A DNA stretch of 64,000 nt from Sipunculus nudus (GCA_026874595.1 CM049307.1:8147579-8211578); one strand, 5' to 3'; counted from the stretch's first letter, positions 46,453 to 60,970 are shown. Made by a program: numbers and translations. Notes: generated by a model not told the origin, from the letters alone.

Positions 46453-49400
46453 ACGCTATGGACAGTCAGGAATAGTGGTGACTGGGAGTTATGTTTGATA
46501 AGCAATCACCAGCAAAGTTAATCAGTGACAGATTAAGTCTGTTCAACTAATTAACACTGTAAGATTGATATTTTCCAATTTAAATCTCACCTACATCTCT
46601 CTGCACATTTCTGATCAGACCAAGGCAGTAAAACCTGGCTGTCACTTTGATACATGGTTTGTCATCATCATTTTACTCCTCTCTATGCAGCAGTAACCTC
46701 AATATCTTTAAATTTAGAAAACACTCCAATATTCCACATTGAATGTCTGTAATTAATAAAGGAACAATCTCTGTTGCTGTATGCGGCTCTGAAGCAATAT
46801 GTCCCCCAACACTTACATACCACAGATTATCAGTTAAGGAGTGTAATTTTCAACAGAAAAGGTGCGTGTCACTGTTAACCACACACCTACACATAGTAAC
46901 ATCCTTCAGTTGGTTTTATGTGAGAGCTTAAGTATCAACTACTACAGGGGCAGATCCTGGATTTTGAGGGAACCCAGGTGATTCTCTGAAGAAGATCCTC
47001 AGGTCCAGAAATGGGGGGGGGGGGGGGAGGTTCCAGGAAGGGGGGAGGGGTAGTACAGCATATGAAAGAGGGGAAGCATGCAGATCCCCTTCCCCACCCT
47101 GAACTCCCCCACTTGATCTGTTAGAACACCCACACAACACATCAAATATGTACTAAACAGAGGTTCACTATTTATGGGTAATGGTCCACTAGTGAAAGTA
47201 AAGGTAAACAGAATGATATGCAGTAAAAACTCAGTGAAACACCTTCTATTGGCTGTGACCACCTGAGTATTATAGCAAACTGTATAATACAACATCTGAT
47301 CTGATATTTGTATAAGTAGGTACTTTCATCTGAATTTACCTGAAGTGATCTTATGGCTGTTTAGTGCATCCATATACACAAAAACAGCTGCTACATTGTC
47401 TCAATAACATAAACTAACTGGGTTAGAATTTTTCAACAGATATCAACAAAAACAGAACTGGTACATGCTAGTAGATTTGCCAATGATACAGTTAAAGCTT
47501 GTTGTACACCCTTTAAATATCAGACAATCCTTGCAATACTTGACCTGAGACAAGGCTCTATATGTCAAGTGTTATTCCTTTTTTATACATGATCATGATA
47601 AACAAGACCAGTCATGTGAACAATAAATATACTTTTTCTTTCAGTGTGGTCCACTCACATGAAAATCTGATGAATCTCCTTGTTAAACTGTAAAAGTAGT
47701 ATGTATTTTTGAGGCCAATCACAGCAGAAATTTCCAAAGTCCTTCACAGGGGTGCTGGTTTTTGCTGTATATGTTGTGATATTCTATCAAAGGCTAATAT
47801 TGAGCCAGAATTACAAGGAATCTGTGAGGGTTTTTATTGATTTTGTCAGCAAACTTTCAAAATTTAAATATGATAAATAACAAGTTTTAAGTTTTAAAAA
47901 TATTTTTGTGTGGAAAGTATGATAATCTTTGACCCTTGATATATGCACATATCTGTTAAAGTGAAATATATGAGGGAATTTCCCCACCTTGTTGCAGAGT
48001 AAGAGTACATTTATAAGGGAATAATTTAAAAAAACCATTTTCGCAGGAGCAATGAATTCTGATCAATCCATTTTAGAATAGGACTGACATAAAATGTGAT
48101 ATTTACATGTTCATCTACCAATTAATATCAGCAATCAAGCTGACTTTGTCCATGTTCTTTTAGCAATATATTAGCTCTGCAGTGAATTGGGGGAATGTTA
48201 GTTCCCAGCACAGACTGCTTTGATGTTATAACTGTAAGTATAACTATGATAATGAACACAGGGACTGACATTTTACACCACAGCCCTGTACACTAAATTT
48301 AACCTTAATGGTTATCACCAAACATTAAAACTTCAGCGGCATTATGTTGCAATACAAGTATCACGTTTTGTATGGGTCTTAAACAATGTGACAGAACTAT
48401 AGGTTATTTCTGTATGATATTTATGTAAATTACAACTGGAAAATATGAATTAAGTAAAATACTGATGAATAATTAATAAATAAAACCCTTAAAAATACTC
48501 ATACAATAGTTCATTATATGTAAATCAACTGTGCAAGAAATGCTAAATGGTAATGGGAAGTCTCTACAAATATACCTGCCAAGAAAGATTAACATGGTAT
48601 TTTTCATGTTTCTAGCTCCAAGTCTATCAGAGCCAGGTTAAGAGAAATCAGCTTTAATTCTGAACCCTGACATATTGACCAGATAAACTTTCTCTAGGAG
48701 GCTTCTAATTTAAAAGTTTCAAGCATTGACAGGATTTTTGTGATATATAAAGAAAGTGTTTTCCAAATAACCATTAGATGTATCAATATACTTTATCATT
48801 AACAAGAATGTAACCAGCATGTCAGAAAAGATGCTCTGGAATACATCATATTGTCATCAATAATGTATTCTGTTGAAACAGAGCATAAGCTTTATGGATG
48901 GTTCCATTAAAAGAAAGATATATCAACCTTGCAATGAGTGCTCTTTTTCAAAGAAGTGCTATCTTGTCCCTGATTCCAAACCTTTAACGTCCGAAGCTCT
49001 GTCATAGCAGGCTAAGCACAACAAAGGGAACTGGTTAGATTAGTGCAGCAGGGTTAGGAGGCTGTCACATTAACTTAGTCTCATTCACTAAGAGCTAAAG
49101 ATATATGTGTAGTTTGTGTGCAGCTTGCTATGGGTCAGTGAAATCTGGTTCAGGTGAATATATCTCTTATGATGAAATGAGAAAATTAACACTGTATAAA
49201 CTAAATCAACACTGCACAACATACAGCACATGGGGCATTTGCAAACATTTTAAATATTTTGCCCTGATAACCATTTTGAACTTATCACAAACAATAAAAA
49301 ATATTTTCCAGCAATGCAGGTGATAGTGTCTGCATGACACACTCATTTATGTGTCTAGGACAATATGACAAGCTTAAACAATTTTAGTATTTTAATTTAC

Positions 49401-52400
49401 AGTTCAAATTGAAAAATAAAATTTGCATTACAAAATTAAATATTGTTGTTTGTTCTTCCTCACCTCAGAAGAAGCTAGGAATATTTTCAAAACGGGAATT
49501 ATTAAACAGAATTTTAAAAAATTCTTTTTCAAATATTTAAATTATTTATTACTTAGAAAGGATATATCAAATATCCTTTAAAATAACAAGAATATATAAA
49601 AAACCTAGGACATTTTAAAAGTTTTACAAGTTAAAATTTTCACTAAAGCCACTGGGAATATTTTATTATTCTTTCTATCAGATTATATATGTACTAAGTC
49701 ACTGTATTATTTTTACTAACTGGATTGTAGTAGCAGAATTCTATAGCAATACCTAGAAGGTACATGCAATTGTTATTGCCACCAATCAAATAAGATAAAA
49801 TCAGTTGCTGCTGAATTATATACTGTTGTTCACACAATTTTAATACTCAGGAGCCGCAAATGCAAAACAGTATACCAGTCTAAATGTACAGCAACAGCGT
49901 TTACATATAAATAACACCACTTGCTGCCAGAGAATCCATCACTTTTTGTAATTCAGTTGCATCACAGTAAAAAAATCTTGGGTCATCTCCATGAGGGCTA
50001 TTATGAAGCACGACAAGCCTTGTCTCATCACTCTGATATTTGTCCTGGCGACTCGCAATCTGAGTTTCTATCAAATATTCATCAGGTCCATCAGTCGCAA
50101 GTCAATGTAACCTGCTGACCAGGCAGTCAGTCTGGTTATTCACTGTGTGCACTTTCAGGACTGAAACATGGAGCAAATTATGGATTCAAGTTCTTGATAG
50201 CTTCTACTTGAATATGGCTCTAATACACATTACTATGCTTATACCGAGTAACTGAATATTGCTCATGAGTCATGACAAAAATATGCACACATTGGATTTA
50301 CAAATTTTTTCCCAGAAATTGTGATAAAAATAGATGCTATTTGGCAGCAAAGTGCAAGAGTACCAAATTTAAACTGGCGCTGGGTTTAAAGGCTAAACTA
50401 ATTAATACACAAGTAACTATATCTAAAATATATAAAAATGTGAATACGTATATGGGTTTTCCTTTCAGACTTGTGTAATCCAGGATTAGAATTAGCTTGA
50501 CAAGCCTGACTAGAAAAAGAGGAAATGCACGTATTAGCATCCCATAGTAACTTCCCAACTTGTTCTGTCAATCACAAGACAGTAAGTTTAATGAACCCTG
50601 TCCTCTATACCAGGTAGCTCACCTGAAAAAGGATGGGGCACTCAGCTTGCTGGGGAGATTTAGGTCTTTGCATTTACAGAATATAAAAAGTTGTTTTGCA
50701 CCATTATCTATATTTCTAAGAATGCAGGGCTAATATCAACTTCAGAATCAGAAAGCCCATACACCATGCTGACCTGAACTTGGAGGAGGACATTTAAACA
50801 AACCTGTCAACCTACTGTTATATTGCAGCTACAATGGTTTGGGCTTTGAATAAATTGTAGACATTTATGACTTAACCTAGAGGTAGAGTTTGATAGTTTA
50901 TAGATAGTTAAAACATAGCGGCTCCAGTTACCAACATCTTGTCTGATATTGATGTTAATGAAGAAAAGGTGAGTGGGTGTGAATGACACACCAAGGATCA
51001 CATTACATTGAAAGATATGAGAACATTATTATATATCTACAACACTGAAGTCCATGTGGAGACAGATGTGCATGAGACTCACTAGTATATATACTGTTTT
51101 AGGTAATGTCCTCACTTCTATCTATTTATGTGTTTGTTTGTCTTTTAGTAGAGCTATTAGAATATTACTGTAGCAATCTGTGGAATCTTTGTGAAACATC
51201 TGATGTAGACTGAGATAAAGGCATTACTCTTAATGGATTTTCTGCCGTGGGCGAGATATATGCTCTACTCAACTGAGTGCCATTCCAGTGTTTTCTGTGA
51301 TTTATATGCTTATCACAATTTTTTTATTCAAGTAAAACAAAATGCATGGCTAGATGAACAAATTACATTTTAAATAAGTCATGATTTTTAAGTGTTTTTT
51401 TTTCTTTTTTTTCCTAGATCACCCTTCTCCTTGTATCTATATCAACAAAAAGCATCTCTGTCTTGAGAATAAGGTTTGATGTAGTAACAACCTTACATGT
51501 ATCCTGTGACAATTCAAACTGAACTGTATAACTATGTGCACTGGTTTTGTGTTTTTAAATCTTACATGTAAGTTGTAACATGACTCCTGGTCCACTCAAG
51601 TAAACTACCATTTGTTAACATTAACATCACAGCAAACCCTATATAATAAACCTGTATAATTTACCTGTTGGGACAAAACCTGTCCACCACGCCTGATGGC
51701 ACAAACACTGGCCTGTCAGGACCTGATCCATGACACCGGTGATTAACTGTCAGTCCTTGTGTGAAGAAGATCCTTCTCTAACAATTAGTGGAATTTTTTT
51801 GTCTCTTCAGTTTTTACATAAGGAGCCCTTAAACAGTTAATCACTGGGTCTGACATTTATAAGTGGTGCTTGTCCTCTGTGTTAAAAATGACACTTCTCT
51901 AGTGGTCTGTGACTGGTGTCAATGATAATTAATGTATATCTGACCTGTTGTTTTGCCTATCTGGATTTTCTGGATTTATGAGAAACTTACTGAGTATTAT
52001 AAGAAATCAGTTTACAGGTAAAACCGTCTGAAAAATGTGTGAAGAAAGTTAAGAGAAATGTCTTACTGTGCAACTTTTACCTAGTTCTATACTTTTTTTT
52101 AAGATGCTTCAAGTCTGACATTTCCAGTTATCCTCAGAAGTTCATGTTCCAAAACGTTTTGTCGAACACTTGCAAGATCACTGAAAAATGTTGCTATTAA
52201 GTAAAATGTTACTATCAGGAAACACTGACAGAGCATATATATCCATCACTCACACCAAGTTCTGAAATATATGTGCAAACACCCTTAATTTACCATTTTG
52301 AATATGATGTTTTGAGCAAAAAAGTTTAAAAACTGAAATAGTAGAGAGGACAAATATACCTCTATTAACACTCTGGATTACCAGATCTGGAATATACCAG

Positions 52401-54929
52401 AATCCTGACTAAGCTTTGGTATGTCCTTGCATAAATGAGTCAAAGGTGGAAAGAAATGTGTATCAGGGTCCATCTACGTGATCCCTGAATCACAGGCCAG
52501 CTCAGCCAGCCAGAATCAAGGTGGCCCCTTAAAGTTTAAGTTAAACGTTGATCCAGATTACCTCTAACATTTAATGGATCATTACCCTAACCCTCATCAA
52601 ATTTCATGTGATTTTTTTTCCATAGCTTTATAAGTTATGCTGCTAAAAACAAACAAACCAATTAACCAACCAACCTTTGTCAATAAAAAGGTAACACCTC
52701 CAGGTTGAGGAACATAACTACAGCCTGTCAGCACTGTACCTGGTCATAACATAATTAATCACAGACCTGAGGGTATCAGCCTGACAGCTCATCAAAACAG
52801 TATCTCAGGCTGCTTCATCATCATGCTGGCAGTCCTGCTGTGTGACTAGTTATATTACTGATCCAGGTAGTCTGGTTTGGTCTGATTCAGCACAGCTGGC
52901 TTTGGTTGGCTCCTTACAGCTGCTGTTATGAACACTCTCCACCAACAAAAACCAGCATTAACAGATCCTGCATGGCCTGAACAGTCTCTCCACAGCCTGA
53001 ACAGTCTCTCCACAGCATGAGCAGTCTCTTTACAGCCTGAATATTTAAAAACCTGCATCTGCTCCCACTGGTTAATGAGTCTGAGCTATTTTTAACTTTA
53101 ACAAAACACAGTTTAGACATGGGGTAATTATAAGCTGATGTATTAATTGATCTGCATTGAATATGTGACACTAAAATTGATTAATATTAATATAAAAATG
53201 TTATAATGATTCTCCTTGAATAATATCCAAAGTACAATTACACCTTTGATTACATAGACTGATTACAACTTAAAACTTTAAATGTCTTTAAAACTAAGAT
53301 TTTTATTAGTGCAAGTACTTGCTGTGAATGTGAAGCTGTATACTAATAAGATTAGAGCCAAGGACTCTGCTTTATCTAATTTGGCACTGATAACATGTTT
53401 ATCATGAAGAGTAACAAAAAGCAAGAGTGCAGGAGTGCATCATGAAGACTTCACTAAACTCCACAGGCTGGTGTTCCATATCACTGAGTATAGCAAACTG
53501 AGTTTTCTTCTCCTGTATCTTTAGAAAATTGCATTCCTTATTCAATTATGGCCTACCTTCTCACTGGGGTCAAACTTTCCTTGGAGCTTTGGGAAGCTGT
53601 TATAAATAATATTCAGAACACCAGGTCAGGAAGATATTTTATGGCAGGGTTTGCCAAACAATTATGATAAAAGAGCATATGCCCCATGGCAAAATAAAAC
53701 AATCATCAATGTATGCATGCAGTGAGCTACTGGACAATCTGAGGGTCCAGGAGATAATTTGCCTGCTATGGCCAAGTTAAAAAAACCTGAAGACAAGCAA
53801 TAGTGGGTATACCTCATACTAGTGGCCAGAACTGTTCTAAACTGTTATAAATGTGGTTAAATCATACTATATGGTTACTTCTGGATTATAGACACCTCTC
53901 CATTAAGGGTGGAAGTAATATAAAATGTTTTCTCTACCTTTCACAACTATAATATGAGTAAAATTCCAGGTCCTGGATGTTTCTGTAAATGACAGGTATC
54001 ACTGTATAAAAATATGTCTATGGAAAAAATTACAGGGGTGGAAAAATAACAGTTATGCCATATACTTGGTAAAGCTCTGGCATACACTGCATATACATGC
54101 ACTATGTAAACTTTCTTGTTATTGTACCATTCTATAAACAACTTAGACAGGTACTCTGTAGAAAAATATCAAAATAATCCTACCAGACCTAGCTGCCACT
54201 TTACCTATAGCCCTGCATCAAAATTCATTGGAGTCTTCATGTATTTTAACTCCACAATGTCCTGGACATTGGTTCAGCAGTTTTTACATATACCTGCTAG
54301 CAGGCACAGGTGAATACAGAACCACTGATTGGATTAACTAAGTAGTATATATCTCTGATTTGAATACAGATAAATGAATAAAGATTGGTCACCTGCAAAC
54401 ATTATTTTATTGATACATCAAGGCAAAAAAAATAAATTTAATTCTGATACAAAAAAGCTAAATTCTAAAGTTCTGAAGAATTACTCAAATTCCTCAAATC
54501 TGCGGTCCTGTGCTAAGTTATACTTTCACACACAAGGCACACTGTCTGTCCCAGATAACCATCAAGCAGATATGTTTAATGCCTAAGTAAATGATTAATT
54601 TAAGGAAGACCAGTATTTGTTTCATGTCCAGTTAATGAGCCCTGCATGACAACATGATGTGACAAAAACTAGATTCACTGACCCAGTTGTAACACCTGAA
54701 TGCAGTAATTTGTCACCGGCAAAAATTTAGGGATACAGATCACTGCCCATACATGTCATGCCCCACAAAACCTGAGATAAATTTTTAATAATCATTAACA
54801 TTCCCAGATAAGGTAAAGAGATCTGGACACCTGTGATGCATGGGGTGTTTCAGTCTAAGCATCAGATGAGAGAAAATTACACATCAGTAGAATCCTGAAT
54901 GGATCAATTCTAAAATATTTCAAATAAAA
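46453..54929. other. Probable NCX 5' intron or upstream DNA, no gene seen
   Basis: No exon with coding character. A G-run (about 47014-47027) lies within a purine-rich patch. A donor-like CAACAG|GTAAAT on the minus strand ends at about 51665, but no exon can be delimited. Confidence 0.4.
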
Positions 54930-54931
54930 TA

Positions 54932-55112
54932 CAGTGAAACCTCATTGAGTCGAACTCGCTTAAGTCGAATACTGCACTTATGTCGAAGTTGCAGACTCGA
55001 TATTTCCGACAACTCTAGTTAAATTATAACCAAATAAAACCCTCTTGTGTTGAACCTTGGATGTGTAAAAGTTTTCTGAGGGTCCATTCCACTTCGACAC
55101 AACGTTTCACTG
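54932..55112. mobile_element. 181-bp pogo/Tigger-like MITE
   Basis: Ends CAGTGAAACCTC... and ...GTTTCACTG are inverted (9 bp exact) and flanked by TA on both sides (54930-54931 and 55113-55114). TCGAA motifs recur inside. CAGTGAAACCTC ends with TA duplication are typical of pogo-like Tc1/mariner elements. No coding capacity. Confidence 0.8.
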
Positions 55113-56021
55113 TATATATAATACATGAGCCTATCAGTTTCTCGTCATTTTATGCTTGAGAATGATTTTTTAGTCATTGATCTGGTTTGGTGAGTCATTA
55201 ACACTCACTGGGATATGTTTCCAATAGACAGATGCATACAGCTGTAGAGCTTTCTATTTAGAAGGCATTTCAAGAGATCTAATTCTAAGATACAATGATT
55301 TTCCTGGTTATATAATAAAAGATTTAAAGCCAGTATTGTGACAGATTCTAGATGCCTTTATTGGCTTTATGATTAATGGTCAGTTAATAGCACTTGCGTT
55401 AATGCCATTTATTCAGGAGGAGGGGGGAATGCAAGAGCATATTTATACTACATAAAGTAGGATGGGAATATGGAATTGATGGAGGGGTGGAAGAATGCAA
55501 ATAATAACACTAGTATGCTGTTACAGGCCGGTGATAGAGAAAATACTGGCTATATAGAAGAGAATACTGGTACTTATGTTTCCTCACTCAAAATATGACA
55601 TGACTACTGGGTACTAACATGATTTCTTTCATTATACCCAATGACCAAATTTTTCTCCCGATTACAGTTCCTGTTGCTCTGGGTCTGCTTGGCGTTATAT
55701 TTGCCAATTTCAAACCAGGCAACTTGGCAGTATAGTCTTCAATATTCCAGTGCAGTACAGGTGACCTTCCCAAAACTGTCTTCATTACTGATGGTCTGTC
55801 CTTATTTTTCTTGCTCTAATATGGAGCTTACTAATGATGCTTCCATCAACATGCACAGATTTTTATAAGATTCTCATAAGAAATAAGACTTCATCAAACT
55901 TGATTCAACGGAAAAATTAACTTAAAATTACAGATAAAATATACTTCTCTGATTACACACACTACATATTTAATAATCACATCTGTAATAACCTGGGAAT
56001 ATAAAACTGATTCCTTGGCAA

Positions 56022-56185
56022 GTATGTCATTAACTACTACACAGTACCCTACCCTCAATACTATGTCATTAACTAGTATACAGTACCCTACCCTCAGTAC
56101 TAAGTCAGTTACTGCTACATAGTACCCTACCCTCAGTACTATGTCATTAACAACTATACATTATACCTTACCCTCAGTACAGTTT
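56022..56185. repeat. Four-copy tandem repeat, about 40-bp unit
   Basis: Units of form TATGTCATTAACTA-TACA-AGTACCCTACCCTCAGTAC occur four times with a few substitutions each. Confidence 0.85.
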
Positions 56186-56611
56186 CATCATGATTATTTT
56201 CCATATTTCTTTTGGTAATATGGCAAAGGCAACAGAAAACCTTAACAAAACAGAAATACATGACAGAGCATGCTGTCAGACTTGGAACTTGATTTTTACA
56301 ATATGTAACTGGGACAAAGACACACTATTAAAGCAATCAGTCAGCTTTATATTGTTAATTGCCCAGGCTTCTTTGGTAGTTTTTTTCCTCTGAGGTCAAA
56401 AGCCCTCTATATGTTACACAGAGAATGAGGGGTTCTTCATTAAACTTGACAAGCAGATACTAATTAACAAACATTTATCTTTCCCTGACAAGCCTACCAC
56501 ATATAGAGCCAATCTTCATAATGCATTAAGGGCCATTATCTACCTAAAAAGAGTGAGTTTAACTTTTTCTACTTATCTAGCAAGATCGAAAAAATATTAA
56601 TGCACTTCTAT

Positions 56612-57367
56612 AAGTATCACTTTTTTATGATAATTAGCTTCATATAGCAGAGTACATGATATACTGGTACATCAAGCATACAACAAGCATACATTCTTCA
56701 ACAGGAAATTTGGTGTCATAATAACAGTCATATATTTTCCTGTGTGCACAATTATAAAGTAAACTGTGATTGTCTTTTTACTTGGAAGGTTTTTGCATAA
56801 ATTTGCACTATTCATGAAAGCTTAACTATCATAAAAATAAAGCCTGCATGACTATGAGGCCCCATCATCCAGTCCAAAGGCCAAGACTGATACTATAAAT
56901 AGTAAAAGAACTTGTATGTTATGTGCAATTCATATATTCTTATTGTAAATGATATCACAGCTTTCAAATTATCTGCCAATATTCAACAAAAGTATCACTT
57001 TTTTATGATAATTAGCTTCATATAGCAGAGTACATGATATACTGGTACATCAAGCATACAACAAGCATACATTCTTCAACAGGAAATTTGGTGTCATAAT
57101 AACAGTCATATATTTTCCTGTGTGCACAATTATAAAGTAAACTGTGATTGTCTTTTTACTTGGAAGGTTTTTGCATAAATTTGCACTATTCATGAAAGCT
57201 TAACTATCATAAAAATAAAGCCTGCATGACTATGAGGCCCCATCATCCAGTCCAAAGGCCAAGACTGATACTATAAATAGTAAAAGAACTTGTATGTTAT
57301 GTGCAATTCATATATTCTTATTGTAAATGATATCACAGCTTTCAAATTATCTGCCAATATTCAACAA
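56612..57367. repeat. Exact 378-bp tandem duplication
   Basis: 56612-56989 is repeated at 56990-57367. I saw no difference reading the two copies side by side. Flanks diverge immediately. No gene lies inside. Confidence 0.93.
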
Positions 57368-57457
57368 AAGTAACAATAATATGTTTCCTTGGGCCCAGTC
57401 CAATTGTAAAGATTTTGTGCACATATCATTGATAGTATATATTACATTAAAGTATAC

Positions 57458-57458
<1 letters not shown>

Positions 57459-57509
<51 letters not shown>
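57459..57509. repeat. Compound (TA)n(CA)n microsatellite
   Basis: TA run interrupted by TTTA, followed by about nine CA units. Confidence 0.95.
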
Positions 57510-57849
57510 TTTAAGGACTTGGACTTGTACTCAATGGGACTCAGAGGTAAGGAATCATGAAATCAGTGCGAGTCCATCTCGAGTCCAGCAGAAGAAAAAA
57601 GCTCTGTTACATAATGTGTGATATCATACTATATACGGGTGCAAACTACTAACAGAATATTGCCAAAAAGGACTATATACCAAGTCTGTATGGGAAGCCA
57701 AATGAAATCAAACCTGAGCTTTAAAGGCACTTGCACACTAACAAAAAAATACTTATGGTTATCTCAAAGTTCAATTTGAAATTTCTTTTAATAAACAGAG
57801 TTTTATTGGACTTGGACATGTGATTCCTGACTCAGACTTGAAGATGGTA

Positions 57850-59068
57850 GACTTGGACTTTAACATCAATGACTTGAACCTTGTGAGGCCTCAGCCTATG
57901 GACTTGAACTTGTGGGGCCTCAGCCTATGGACTTGGACTTATGGGGCCTCAGCCTATGGACTTAGACTTGTGGGGCCTCAGCCTATGGACTTGGCCTTGT
58001 GGGGCCTCAGCCTATGGACTCTGATTGTGGGGCCTCAGCCTACAGACTTGAACTTGTGGGGCCTCAGCCTATGGACTCGGACTTAAGGGGCTTCAGCCTA
58101 TGGACTTGGAGAGCCTCAGCCTATGGACTTAGACTTGTGGGGCCTCAGCCTATGGACTTGGCCTTGTGGGGCCTCAGCCTATGGACTCGTACTTGTGGGG
58201 CCTCAGCCTACAGACTTGAACTTGTGGGGCCTCAGCCTATGAACTCGGACTTAAGGGGCCTCAGCCTATGGACTTGGAGGGCCTCAGCCTATGGACTCAG
58301 ACTTATGGGGCCTCAGCCTATGGACTTGGACTTGTGGGGCCTCAGCCTATGGACTTGGGACTTGTGGGGCCTCAGCCTATGGACTCAGACTTGTGGGGCC
58401 TCAGCCTATGGACTTGGACTTGTGGGGCCTCAGCCTATGGATTTGGCCTTGTGGGGCCTCAGCCTATGGACTTGGACTTTTGGGGCCTCAGCCTATGGAC
58501 TTGGACTTGTGGGGCCTCAGCCTATGGATTTGGACTTGTGGGGCCTCAGCCTATGGACTTGGCCTTGTGGGGCCGCAGCCTATGGACTTGTACTTGTGGG
58601 GCCTCAGCCTACAGACTTGAACTTGTGGGGCCTCAGCCTATGGACTCGGACTTAAGGGGCCTCAGCCTATGGACTTGGAGGGCCTCAGCCTATGGACTCA
58701 GACTTATGGGGCCTCAGCACATGGACTCGGACTTTCGGGGCCTCAGCCTATTGAGTCAGACTTGTGGGGCCTCAGCCTATGGACTCAGACTTGTGGGGCC
58801 TCAGCCTATGGACTTGGGACTTGTGGGGCCTCAGCCTATGGACAGACTTGTGGGGCCTCAGCCTATGGACTTGGACTTGTGGGGCCTCAGCCTATGGACT
58901 TGGCCTTGTGGGGCCTCAGCCTATGGACTTGGACTTGTGGGGCCTCAGCCTATGGACTTGGACTTGTGGGGCCTCAGCCTATGGACTTGGACTTGTGGGG
59001 CCTAAGCCTATGGATTTGGACTTGTGGGGCCTCAGCCTATGGACTTGGACTTGTGGGGCCTCAGCACA
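57850..59068. repeat. 29-bp minisatellite, about 41 copies
   Basis: Unit core GGGGCCTCAGCCTATGGACT plus TGGACTTGT. Shorter variants (GGAGGGCC) and coloured units (CAGACTTGAACTTG, GGCCTTG, ACTTAAGG) form a higher-order block seen near 57980, 58145 and 58560. All three plus-strand frames stay open because the unit has no stop and 29 is not a multiple of 3, which explains overlapping frames of up to 245 codons. Not a gene. Confidence 0.95.
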
Positions 59069-60276
59069 CTTAAGACTTGGATGGTGTGGACTTTCCACTG
59101 GACACTCAGTCTCAGGTTGGTCCTGTGTAAACATAGTGCCCTGCCCACTTGGGCAAACCCAAAGATGCACCTGATCACAGGTGGCCTGAGACCTAATTTA
59201 TTAAGTCACGAAGCCCTCCATCCTCCGCATAGTTGTCTGACCATATCAAAATGGGATACTTGTTTGTCCTGATCAATGTATTATCTCAAAAACACCTCCC
59301 AGGCAAGCCAAACTGCAAAGCTGAAGTTGCAGATAACAATTATATTATTTGACAATTAACTAAATCAAATATATAAATTAGGCTTCACATAGCAATTTGC
59401 TGTACAAACTGTGCAATATTACATAGTGGTCTTAATATACATTTCTTCATTGTATTATGATGATTATACTATACGAAGGACTGATAATTGTAGCATATTC
59501 CATTGAAAATTCATCAATAAAAGGGATATTAAACATGCATAATATAAGTTAAATGAATGTTTGTTTTTCAAATATCCTCCTGCTATTTCAATTTGTTCCG
59601 TCAAATAAAACTGTCTTGCAACAATATTTGTATTCATGGTGTGTAATGTAACCTCTGTTCTTTTCATGACAAACACAAAGTATTCAATACCGTGATAAAT
59701 ACGGCATGGGTTTATTTTACCATTATACACAGTGAGAATCTGTAAAATCCTTATTTTATGAAATTGTAAGTTTAATCGATAGCAACTTCTTATTTGAACG
59801 TATCTTGAGCAAGATCTTCAGGTATTCTTGCTGATTTATTTCAACTGTACAATTTCTATTCATATATGAAACACAATGCTTATTTGTGGAAAGTTTCAAG
59901 TGTACTGACACGCCTCCTGGGCACGCTCAAAGTCACTCATTAACAGGACTTCATTTCCTAATGAACACTGCTGATGTAATCTAGATGTTATAATCAGAAC
60001 CTCAAGAAGTATAAATATGGGGCATTTTTAACCCAGGAATCCCAGACTCTCCAAAATATTGCCCAATTGAAAGCCAGTATATATATAAATATTTAAAGCA
60101 AACAAGAGCATTGTTATAAATAATGTTGTAGCTACAGACGTACAAGTTCATTTTCTCATTTAAATACTGTATAAATATCTGTATCAATATTCCCAGAGAT
60201 GGTCATACAGATTAACAGATATACAACAGACTGAAATAAATTTCACAGATAACATGACCACAAATATAGTGACTGA

Positions 60277-60280
<4 letters not shown>
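59069..60280. other. AT-rich sequence, no gene seen
   Basis: Nothing beyond short chance frames. Confidence 0.4.

Positions 60281-60335
<55 letters not shown>
60281..60335. repeat. (TA)n microsatellite
   Basis: About 27 uninterrupted TA units. Confidence 0.95.
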
Positions 60336-60338
<3 letters not shown>

Positions 60339-60796
60339 GAGACAAAATGAGACAGGATAAGCTTAGAGGTCAGCTCCATTCACCATTTTCATAATCATAA
60401 AATTTTTTTTATAAATAATAAAATATTGAAACAGATAGCCACATGTAAAAGCAGATAGGAATGCCAGGTTATGTCTCATTGCAGTTGTGCATAATGAGCC
60501 CCTCAGCTCTGCTCAATGTAACTGCTGTAGCTGAAGACGGTCTACAGGTGTTAAAATGCTAATTTCAGGTTACATGTAAAATTAGACAATAGACCTACAG
60601 GTAATTCATTAAATGCCTAAACATGTCATATTTATATATCATCTCTCTGCACCAATGGAAAAGTTAATCACACTTTTATCTGCAGCTGCATAAAATTTTA
60701 CTATCAACTTGTCAGGGGCCAGAGAGCACAATAAGTGACTGTCACACATAAGTAAATAAAGACAAACAATTAACAACTGTATACATAAACACCTAC

Positions 60797-60970
60797 CTTT
60801 ACTTCATCCGCTGTGGTAGAAGTATTATGGTGAAGCTGGACCAACAAATTCCTCAACTCAAACCCTAAAGCTGGCCTTCTCCTAGTGAGATGCCCTAACA
60901 CATTAACTCTAATGTATCCAGGTTCACCTGACCTAGTGGGACCTACAGCTGATAGGCTGAGGAGTCCAGG
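60797..60970 (-). other. Candidate NCX 5' UTR exon
   Basis: On the minus strand a moderately GC-rich stretch ends GATGAAGTAAAG|GTAGGT, a fair splice donor. An upstream noncoding exon is required by the acceptor at 46137, and this is one possible match. The 5' limit and the promoter are not determined; the end given is a guess. Confidence 0.25.

Noticed and set aside
51640-51790. Possible alternative first exon with donor CAACAG|GTAAAT on the minus strand
   Set aside because: Only a donor-like word supports it. Such words are common by chance over 18 kb.
57820-59174. Plus-strand frames of 88-245 codons (GPQPMDLDLWGLSLWTW)
   Set aside because: By-products of the 29-bp minisatellite. All three frames are open equally.
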